Shown one piece after another: positions 50,864 through 56,615 of a DNA stretch of 56,615 bases (its first letter is position 1; each line of letters begins with the position of its first letter). Position numbers and translations under genes: made by a program. The DNA is from an uncultured Desulfobacteraceae bacterium (lineage in GTDB: Bacteria > Desulfobacterota > Desulfobacteria > Desulfobacterales > Desulfobacteraceae): positions 1 through 56,615 of the forward strand of contig CAJWHT010000011.1 of NCBI GenBank assembly GCA_913041495.1. The letters run 5' to 3'. Under the pieces are notes generated by a model. It had not been told where the DNA came from and searched no databases. It saw only the letters and a list, made by a program, of their open reading frames with translations.

Positions 50864-52648
50864 TTAAAAGGGCCAGGCCAGGGGAATCAGCAGGGCGGCC
50901 ATTACCACCACAATGATGTTCAAGGGCAGGCCCAGCTTGAGATAGTCTGAAAACCGGTACCCCCCGGGGCCATAGACCAAAAGGTTGGTCTGGTAGCCGA
51001 TGGGGGTGGCAAAGCAGGCGCTGGCACCAAAGCAGATGCCCATGATGAAGGGTTTTGGGTTCACTCCCAGGGACACAGCCGTGGAAACGGCAATGGGCAG
51101 AAGCAGCACTGCCGTGGCATTGTTGCTGAGAATATGGGTGGAGATGCTGGCCAGCAGGATCATACCCAGAAGAATGGTACCGGGGCCAAGGCCTGAAAAC
51201 AAATCCAGAAAAAGGCCGGCATAAAGCGGGGTTGCCCCGGTCTTTTCCATGGCCGTGCCCAGGGCGATGGTGGCGATGATCAAAAGCAGCACCTCGGGCT
51301 CCAGGGCCCTGTAGGCATCTTTCAAGCTCATGCAATGGGTCATGGTCATAAGAAATACCCCGGTGACGGCACAGACCATGATATCGGCCAGGCCGAAGGT
51401 GGCGGCCAGGACCACGCCGCTGAAAATGGCCGTGGCAGTCCAGGCCTTTTCCCTGTCGATCAGGGCATGATGGACATCTTCAATGATAATGACATCCATG
51501 CTTTTCCTGATGTCCGTAAGCTTGTGCCTGGGGCAGCGCACCAGGATAATGTCGCCTATTTTTAGCCGAACATTACGGATTTTCCTGTAGGAGTAGTGGG
51601 TGCGCCGGCTGCGTATGGCGATGATCTGGATCTCCGGATCATTTTTAAGTACCGTGGTTCGAAGGGGTTCCCGCAACAGGCTGGACACCGGGGGCAGAAC
51701 CAGTTCGACGATCAAATCGTCTTTCAGGCCGGGACCTAAGTTCAGGTTTTCCTCCCCCAGGGCCGGCACCAGGATCTCTTTGTTTAAACAGGCCACAAGG
51801 GCTTCGGCAGACCCCTTGACCAGGAGGATATCCTCCTGGTGGATTTCCACCGGTGTTCTGGAGGGGTCCAGGATACTCCCATTGCGAAATATTTCAATCA
51901 CACCCAGTCCCAGTTCGGATTCCCCGTGGGAGATGATGTCGGACCGCCCGATCAGAGGGGATTTCTCCGGTACGATCAGTTCGGCCAGATACCGTTTTTC
52001 ACTGGTTTCGTTGATCTCGCACACAGGTCCCAGCCGCCGGGGCATGAGCCGCCCGGAAAAGATCAGAAGAAATCCTATGCCGACGATGGCGATGGGCAGT
52101 CCCACGATGCCCAGTTCAAACATGCCTAAAGGGGGATAACCGTATACCGTTGCAAGATCGCTGACAATCAGGTTGGTGGAAGTACCGATCAGGGTGCAGG
52201 TGCCGGCCAGGATGGACGCATAGGACATGGGGATCAGCAGGGAGGAAGGAGAGAAGTTGCACTGGCAGCTCAGCCCCATGACAATGGGGATAAAAAGCAC
52301 CACCACCGGGGTGTTGTTGATAAATGCGGAGGCCAGCCCCACCGTGGCCAGTACGAAGACAAAGGCATACCGCCGGTTGGACCTGGACAGGCCAAGGACC
52401 AGCTCGGTGATAAACCCCACCGCCCCGGTCCGCATCAGCCCCCGGCTGAGCAAGAACATGGCGCCCACGGTAATCACGGCGGGGTTGGCAAATCCGGCCA
52501 CGGCTTCCTTTGGGGTGAGAATACCGGTGAGGGCAAGCAACACAAGGATGCCGATGGCGGTTTTGTCCACGGATATCTTCCCTGTTACCAGAAGGACCAG
52601 GGCGGTGATCAGAATAAGGGTGACAAGCTGTATTTCCAGTTGAAACAT
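50864..52648 (-). CDS. DASS/SLC13-type anion transporter with TrkA-C domains
   Basis: A 594-residue inner-membrane transporter of the divalent anion:Na+ symporter superfamily (YfbS/SAC1-like). Two hydrophobic halves flank a cytoplasmic middle (~residues 205-400) holding two TrkA-C/RCK_C-like domains. Conserved blocks are AFINNTPVVVLFIPIV, AGTCTLIGTSTNLIVSD in the first half and SNNATAVLLLPIAV, CFATPIGYQTNLLVYGPGGY in the second. Known relatives carry sulfate or dicarboxylates. In a sulfate reducer sulfate uptake is a reasonable guess, but not proven. Confidence 0.9.
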   Translation of the reverse strand: MFQLEIQLVTLILITALVLLVTGKISVDKTAIGILVLLALTGILTPKEAVAGFANPAVITVGAMFLLSRGLMRTGAVGFITELVLGLSRSNRRYAFVFVLATVGLASAFINNTPVVVLFIPIVMGLSCQCNFSPSSLLIPMSYASILAGTCTLIGTSTNLIVSDLATVYGYPPLGMFELGIVGLPIAIVGIGFLLIFSGRLMPRRLGPVCEINETSEKRYLAELIVPEKSPLIGRSDIISHGESELGLGVIEIFRNGSILDPSRTPVEIHQEDILLVKGSAEALVACLNKEILVPALGEENLNLGPGLKDDLIVELVLPPVSSLLREPLRTTVLKNDPEIQIIAIRSRRTHYSYRKIRNVRLKIGDIILVRCPRHKLTDIRKSMDVIIIEDVHHALIDREKAWTATAIFSGVVLAATFGLADIMVCAVTGVFLMTMTHCMSLKDAYRALEPEVLLLIIATIALGTAMEKTGATPLYAGLFLDLFSGLGPGTILLGMILLASISTHILSNNATAVLLLPIAVSTAVSLGVNPKPFIMGICFGASACFATPIGYQTNLLVYGPGGYRFSDYLKLGLPLNIIVVVMAALLIPLAWPF

Positions 52649-52747
52649 GGCAATCTTCCGTATGATGTGGGGTTAAGAAAACCGGTTTCGATCTAATATA
52701 CTATTTTGAGAGAAGATAGTCACGATTGGGGGGATGTAAAAGAAGCG

Positions 52748-52772
52748 CCCCGGTCTAAATTACAGACCGGGG
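52748..52772. other. Hairpin between the DASS transporter and the solute-binding protein
   Basis: CCCCGGTCT (52748-52756) pairs with AGACCGGGG (52764-52772), a perfect 9-bp stem with a 7-nt loop. It has no T-run in either direction. It lies between the 5' side of the transporter gene and the 3' end of the binding-protein gene (both leftward), so it may mark the end of the latter's transcript. Confidence 0.4.
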
Positions 52773-52834
52773 TTAGAGAGCCGTTAGGCGATTGTTGGCA
52801 GTCAACTATGGTTGGGGCGGCACCGGTGTTTTTT

Positions 52835-53629
52835 TTATGGCTTTGCCGGGGGCAATCCCGACAAATTAAAGACTGAGCCAAATTCAGGTACGAGATTGTC
52901 AAGGGTGTTGTCCGCCTTCATCCCGGCAAGTCCCCTGTTAAATGCGGCCAGAATACCTTCCGCCCCCCTGATCTGATTCGAGATACAGACAAAGATCTTC
53001 TTTTCCTCAAGGATGCGGGGTAAAAATTTGATCTGGCCGGCCCGCAGGGGCATATGCTGCCGGACCAGGTAATGGCCCACAAATTTATCCGCCACCATAA
53101 GGTCGATGCGGCCGGCCAAAAGCAGGCGGATATTGGTGAGATCGTCCTTGACCGTGTGTTTGTCCAGATAATCGGCACGGTCAAATTCCCGGGAATTGAT
53201 ATACCCTTTAACGATACCGATGCGATATCCTTTCAGTGCTTCAAGGGTGGTGAATTGGATGTTGGAATCCCACCGCTTGAAAAAACCTAAGGGGCCTGCG
53301 GGAATGGGGTCGGAAAAAAAAGCATAGGCCGTGATGTGCTCGGCAAAGTATTCGGGAAAATACCCGTCCACCCGGCCCTTTTTGGCCAGGCCCACCACCC
53401 GGGACCACTGGTGAAATTGAATCTCGACATCAACGCCGCTTCTTCTGAAGGCCTCCTTGACCACAACGGCAACGTATCCGTTATTTTCAAGGCTCCTGCC
53501 GATGTAGGGCTCCCAGTCCAGGGTGGCCAGAACCACTTTGTTCCGCGCACCCGCATCTGATGGCGGTATGCAAACCGATAGGGTCAAAAGTAATAAAAAA
53601 GCGGCTATATGTGTTTGGGCACCCGGCAT
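52835..53629 (-). CDS. Periplasmic solute-binding protein, family 3-like
   Basis: A 264-residue secreted protein: signal peptide of about 27 residues (HIAAFLLLLTLSVCIPPSDA), then the type II periplasmic-binding fold, with LATLDWEPYIGRSLENNGYV, FRRSGVDVEIQFHQWSRVV, GRVDGYFPEYFAEH and a hinge LKGYRIGIVKGYI. These match the SBP_bac_3 family that binds amino acids or similar ligands. No ABC permease or ATPase genes are beside it, so it is an orphan receptor, possibly linked to a sensor kinase or to another transporter. Confidence 0.85.
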   Translation of the reverse strand: MPGAQTHIAAFLLLLTLSVCIPPSDAGARNKVVLATLDWEPYIGRSLENNGYVAVVVKEAFRRSGVDVEIQFHQWSRVVGLAKKGRVDGYFPEYFAEHITAYAFFSDPIPAGPLGFFKRWDSNIQFTTLEALKGYRIGIVKGYINSREFDRADYLDKHTVKDDLTNIRLLLAGRIDLMVADKFVGHYLVRQHMPLRAGQIKFLPRILEEKKIFVCISNQIRGAEGILAAFNRGLAGMKADNTLDNLVPEFGSVFNLSGLPPAKP

Positions 53630-53753
53630 TGTTTAATTATTTCCCCAATTTAAGGATATTCTCCAATTATACGGTGTTTTAAGCTAAAGACAAGTGCTTA
53701 CAAAAGACCAACAAAAAGGCCGGCCGTATAAAACACTTTTGTTTTGGCACAGG

Positions 53754-53781
53754 TTTGTGTAGATTTTAATTTGTGCAGATT
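53754..53781 (+). repeat. Direct repeat upstream of the Fur-family gene
   Basis: TTTGTGTAGATT (53754-53765) and TTTGTGCAGATT (53770-53781) are direct repeats with one mismatch, 16 bp apart centre to centre, about 110 bp before the Fur-family ATG. They may be regulator half-sites, possibly for autoregulation. Confidence 0.4.
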
Positions 53782-53890
53782 ATAAGAATCAGTCCGATAT
53801 CCGCCGTTTCATTTTATTACGGGCCGAAAAGAGGCGTATGATTCGAAAAAACACCTGGATCCGTCCAGACATCGTGAATGAGGAAGCCCC

Positions 53891-54337
53891 ATGACAACCC
53901 GCAGGTTTGATGCCATTGTAAGGACATTGAGAGCCAATAAGCACAAGCTGACCCCCCAGCGGCTGGCCATCGTAGGGGTACTTGCGGAGAGCCGGGGGCA
54001 TCCCAGTGCCGAGGCCATTTATGAGCAGTTGAAAGGAACCTTTCCCACCATGAGCCTGGCAACGGTATACCGGAACATCCAGTTGATCAAATCCCTGGGG
54101 GAAGTGCTGGAATTGGGGTTCCCGGACGGGGGAAACCGGTATGACGGCAAAAAGCCTTATCCCCATCCCCACCTGGTCTGCATCCGTTGCAAAAAAATTA
54201 TGGATCCGGACCTGGAAAGCCTTAAGGATATGACAACGGAGTTGTCCAAAGAGACCGGCTTCACGGTGGTCAGCCACCGCCTGGATTTTTTCGGCCTCTG
54301 CCCGGAGTGCGCCGCAAAGAAGGAGCAGGACCGGTAA
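53891..54337 (+). CDS. Fur-family regulator, PerR-like
   Basis: A 148-residue metal-dependent repressor. The winged helix has KLTPQRLAIVGVLAESRGHPSAE shortened here to KLTPQRLAIVGVL and SLATVYRNIQLIKSLGEV. The dimerisation domain shows the HPHLVCIRCKKIMDPD segment and a second CPEC, giving the structural zinc site CxxC...CxxC. Asp at the position after CKKIM (rather than Glu) is typical of PerR, the peroxide sensor. GAGGAAG precedes the ATG. The promoter region has a direct repeat. PerR versus Fur is inferred from motif only. Confidence 0.88.
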   Translation: MTTRRFDAIVRTLRANKHKLTPQRLAIVGVLAESRGHPSAEAIYEQLKGTFPTMSLATVYRNIQLIKSLGEVLELGFPDGGNRYDGKKPYPHPHLVCIRCKKIMDPDLESLKDMTTELSKETGFTVVSHRLDFFGLCPECAAKKEQDR

Positions 54338-54342
54338 ACACC

Positions 54343-54555
54343 ATGACAGACACCTATTTGATTCTGCCTGTCCTCTTTGTTTTCACAGGTGCTCTTGCGG
54401 CCCCTGTTTTCGGCCGGATAAACCTGGAGCCCCGGGTGGCAGGGCTGGTGCTTTCCCTTTTTCCCCTGGCCGCAGAATTGGAATCTATCAGGCATGCCGA
54501 TTTTAGTGAAGGCGTCAATGCTGCTTTAGAAAAGAGAAAACCAAGATTCAACTAG
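54343..54555 (+). pseudogene. Chimeric short ORF: transporter N-terminus joined to crotonase C-terminus
   Basis: A 70-residue frame starting 5 bp after the Fur-family stop. Residues 1-44 have one to two hydrophobic segments (LILPVLFVFTGALAAPVFG, AGLVLSLFPLAA) like the start of a proton-pumping membrane subunit of the hydrogenase-4/Mrp/NuoL family. Residues ~45-70 (ESIRHADFSEGVNAALEKRK) look like the end of an enoyl-CoA hydratase. The two folds do not belong together. Base composition changes at the join (~54,465-54,485). A rearrangement, deletion or assembly junction is likely, and no function is expected. Confidence 0.6.
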
Positions 54556-54569
54556 TTGATACTCAGGGG

Positions 54570-55346
54570 TTACTTTTCTTTTGTGTTCGGTTTCTGCTTG
54601 TCGGTAAAGGAAGCTACGCCTTCTTTATGAGCCTCGGACCGAAAACATTCGAGCAACGCTTTACGACTTGCAATCTGATGGTCAGCAACATTCTTAGTGA
54701 GACCAGAGTAAAGCAGTTCCTTCGTCAGACGATGTGAAGAATCTGAGCCTCGCAAAAAAGTTTTGGCTTCCTCTATCGCAGATTGCATAAGGTTTTCAGG
54801 CTCAACAATCTGGGTGACGTACCCTATTTCATATGCTCGTTGCGCATCAAGCCACTCTCCTGAATAAAGCAACCGAAGAGCCTGTTGAATCCCAATTTGT
54901 CTGGGAAGCAACCAAGTGCCAGCTCCGGTATCAGCAATGAGTCCCCTGTGTGAAAAGTTCCAGCTAAATCGGCTATTTCGCGATGCTATCCTGATATCGC
55001 AATGACTGGTCCACTCTGCGCCCATGCCCACAGCGGGACCATTTACTGCAGCGATGACAGGGACTGGGCATGCGGTGATATTCCATAATCCGTTCTCATT
55101 GTGAGTTGGGACTTTGATGCCTCTTTCTTCAGGAGGTATATCTGATAAGAAATTTAGGTCTATCCCAGCGCAAAATGAGTCTTCAGCACCTGTCAAAATG
55201 ACAACTCTTGCTTCATTTCCAGCGACAGTGAGGTGGTGATACATTTGCTCTATCATGGGATAGGTCATAGCATTTTTCCGGCTTGGATTGTTAATTGTGA
55301 TAAAGGCTATTCCATCATCGTCGCATACGTAATCTGTTGAACCCAT
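54570..55346 (-). CDS. Enoyl-CoA hydratase/isomerase family protein
   Basis: A 258-residue crotonase-fold protein: NPSRKNAMTYPMIEQMYHHL, the oxyanion-hole segment FCAGIDLNFLSD, and ITACPVPVIAAVNGPAVGMG followed by AEWTSHCDIRIAS. The first catalytic glutamate is present (MGAEW), but the second, 20 residues later, is replaced by Phe (NSRFSWNF). This makes simple water addition less likely; an isomerase or another crotonase reaction is possible. It has A/T-rich codon usage unlike the crotonase at 8770. Divergent from the NUDIX gene. Confidence 0.85.
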   Translation of the reverse strand: MGSTDYVCDDDGIAFITINNPSRKNAMTYPMIEQMYHHLTVAGNEARVVILTGAEDSFCAGIDLNFLSDIPPEERGIKVPTHNENGLWNITACPVPVIAAVNGPAVGMGAEWTSHCDIRIASRNSRFSWNFSHRGLIADTGAGTWLLPRQIGIQQALRLLYSGEWLDAQRAYEIGYVTQIVEPENLMQSAIEEAKTFLRGSDSSHRLTKELLYSGLTKNVADHQIASRKALLECFRSEAHKEGVASFTDKQKPNTKEK

Positions 55347-55420
55347 GCATTTACTCTAGACCAGTTTCTTAGCTGTCATTTAGGAGTATGCACTTATTAC
55401 CCGCCTGCTCCTGCTAAACC

Positions 55421-55954
55421 ATGACCATGGCGATTACTCCAATAGTTGGAACCTTGGCTTACATTCTTGATCAAGAAAGCGACAGAGTTCTTCTCATCCG
55501 TCGAGACTCAAGACCAGATGATGACCATTTTGGCAAGATAAACGGTTTAGGAGGCAAGGTAGAAAAGAATGAAAATATCTTAAGCGGTATCGAAAGAGAA
55601 ATTGTAGAGGAAGCTGGAATCACGATTACCGAATACGCACTCCGAGGAGTAATTACGTGGACAGATTTCGGACCGAAACGTGAAGACTGGTTGGGGTTCA
55701 TTTTTCTCGTTACGGGATGGAAGGGGTCTCCCAAATCTTTCAACGATGAGGGGTCGTTGGAGTGGATTCCTCGACAGCAACTTTTAGACGCTTGTAACAA
55801 TGACTCGCTTACCCAGGAAAAGTCCAAGCTTCCTCTTTGGGAAGGGGATAAGTATTTCATTCCTATGATTTTTGACTCCGACCCACGTGTATTCTATGGA
55901 TCTATGCCGTATGACGGAGAAATATTTAAGGCCTGGGATTATAAACGGCTCTGA
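55421..55954 (+). CDS. NUDIX hydrolase
   Basis: A 177-residue NUDIX protein. The complete NUDIX box G-x5-E-x7-REUxEExGU is present between residues ~47 and 70 as GKVEKNE, then NILSGIEREIVEEAGI. N-terminal strands VGTLAYILDQESDRVLLIRR are typical of MutT-type 8-oxo-dGTP diphosphatases, including the plant/animal MTH1-like FFGKI-type loop (DDHFGKINGLGG). It hydrolyses nucleoside diphosphate-X compounds. ATG 55427 is an alternative start. The 3' end overlaps the LysR gene by 16 bp. Confidence 0.9.
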   Translation: MTMAITPIVGTLAYILDQESDRVLLIRRDSRPDDDHFGKINGLGGKVEKNENILSGIEREIVEEAGITITEYALRGVITWTDFGPKREDWLGFIFLVTGWKGSPKSFNDEGSLEWIPRQQLLDACNNDSLTQEKSKLPLWEGDKYFIPMIFDSDPRVFYGSMPYDGEIFKAWDYKRL

Positions 55955-56615
55955 TTAGATAATTCTTCCTTTAGCGACGCTAAGAGAGATAATACTGCAG
56001 GACTTTGCGCTGCATTCTTTCGCGAAGCGACAATTAAGTTCCTCGTACTAAGAATCGAGCTAGGAGTTAATGGCCTTGGGCCGTCTTCTGCTTGAACATT
56101 TGGAAGGACGGTCCACCCAATACCCAAATTAACCATTTCTTTGAGAACCTCAGGTTGTGGTGAATCAGCTACGACTTTGACAGAGGATCCTCGTTCCTTG
56201 AGCGCTGCAGAGATTATCTTGCGCGTATTTGAGCTTTCAGGAAAGAGAACCCACGGACCCCATTTATTTGGTGGACCCAACGGTCCTCCTCCGGGTTTGT
56301 AGATAGACAGAGTTTCTGTCAAAAGAGGTTCAATTTGAATACCTTTGATTTCATATTCAGGTTCAATGCACACTACGAGGTCCAGCTGCCCCCTTTGTAG
56401 CGCATCAATTAAAGGACGAGAGGGACTGACGTTCAAGTGAAAGTTAAGTGATGGATGCTCGGTTCTAAAATCTTTCAAAACGCTCTGGAAATAGTTCACC
56501 GCTGCTATGTCAATCATCCCTACCCGGATAGTACCTTCGTGGGCATTCCTCATTCGGTCTGACCATTTAGCTAAGTCACTTGTTAATGAAATGACCTGCC
56601 GGGCATGATCCAAGA
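55939..56615 (-). CDS. LysR-type regulator, N-terminus beyond the window
   Basis: About 225 residues of a LysR substrate-binding domain: AHEGTIRVGMIDIAAVNYFQ, FRTEHPSLNFHLNV, ALQRGQLDLVVCI, and the second lobe with EMVNLGIGWTVLPNVQ. The frame stays open at the window edge, so the DNA-binding helix-turn-helix and linker helix are simply cut off. It overlaps the 3' end of the NUDIX gene tail to tail. Its target and co-inducer are unknown. Confidence 0.85.
   Translation of the reverse strand, partial: LDHARQVISLTSDLAKWSDRMRNAHEGTIRVGMIDIAAVNYFQSVLKDFRTEHPSLNFHLNVSPSRPLIDALQRGQLDLVVCIEPEYEIKGIQIEPLLTETLSIYKPGGGPLGPPNKWGPWVLFPESSNTRKIISAALKERGSSVKVVADSPQPEVLKEMVNLGIGWTVLPNVQAEDGPRPLTPSSILSTRNLIVASRKNAAQSPAVLSLLASLKEELSNQSRL

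Larger units (their letters stand above)
54475..56615. other. Compositionally foreign right-end segment
   Basis: From about 54,475 to the end, A+T content is clearly higher and codons prefer A/T at the third position, unlike the rest of the window. The segment begins in the middle of a crotonase-like frame and contains a leftward enoyl-CoA hydratase, a rightward NUDIX hydrolase and a leftward LysR regulator. Transfer from another organism or a chimeric contig would both explain it. No transposase, tRNA or repeat marks the edge. Confidence 0.6.

Noticed and set aside
53745-53760. Sigma-54-like TGGCACAGGTTTGTGT upstream of the Fur-family gene
   Set aside because: The -24 part fits, but the -12 element lacks the essential GC (TGTG instead of TTGC).

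Overview
The window reads as part of a Gram-negative, strictly anaerobic bacterium, most likely a sulfate reducer of the Desulfobacterales (Desulfobacterota). This is inferred from the gene mix (radical 4-hydroxybutyryl-CoA dehydratase homologues, many acyl-CoA enzymes, TRAP transporters, a DUF362 protein, polyferredoxin-like proteins) and an even, GC-rich codon usage. No rRNA, tRNA, CRISPR array, insertion sequence or phage gene was seen. The last ~2.1 kb (from about 54,475) is visibly more A+T-rich with different codon usage, and the first ~100 bp codes for a piece of an unrelated enzyme. Both ends therefore look like junctions (rearrangement, transfer or assembly chimera).

Left part (1-20,000): one long rightward cluster for CoA-ester metabolism. 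It has two paralogous 4-hydroxybutyryl-CoA dehydratase-type radical flavo-iron-sulfur enzymes around a long acyl-CoA dehydrogenase, then a carboxyltransferase subunit, an SDR, a thiolase, two 3-hydroxyacyl-CoA dehydrogenases, a crotonase, DUF362 and MaoC proteins, a patatin lipase, an acyl-ACP thioesterase, a winged-helix/ferredoxin fusion, a small unknown protein and an acyl-CoA synthetase closed by a strong terminator. Together these could take a C4 or longer hydroxy-, unsaturated or carboxylated acyl-CoA through 2-enoyl-CoA, 3-hydroxyacyl-CoA and 3-oxoacyl-CoA to acetyl-CoA. A leftward HMG-CoA reductase and a divergent rightward thiolase follow, separated by an AT-rich promoter region.

Middle (20,000-33,400): two complete DctPQM TRAP transporters, a universal stress protein, a chemoreceptor facing the other way, a NarL-type two-component system and a long acetyl-CoA hydrolase/CoA-transferase. 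A good sigma-54 promoter lies ahead of the second TRAP operon. This looks like an uptake, sensing and activation module for organic acids feeding the CoA-ester pathway.

Right part (33,400-54,340): mostly housekeeping and regulation. It includes methyltransferases, an MFS permease, a ModF-like double ATPase with a degenerate first half, a HAD/methyltransferase/spermidine-synthase-like trio, a LysE exporter with a divergent Lrp regulator, HtpX, a DksA-type zinc protein, a PilZ-LuxR fusion regulator, a complete 2-oxoacid dehydrogenase operon (E1 alpha, E1 beta, E2, E3 and a lipoate-ligase-type protein), a Sel1-repeat protein with an HExxGH motif, aspartate-semialdehyde dehydrogenase, a DASS/TrkA-C transporter, a periplasmic solute-binding protein and a Fur/PerR regulator. 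At ~54.47 kb the sequence switches within an open frame to the AT-richer segment with an enoyl-CoA hydratase, a NUDIX hydrolase and a LysR regulator cut by the window end.
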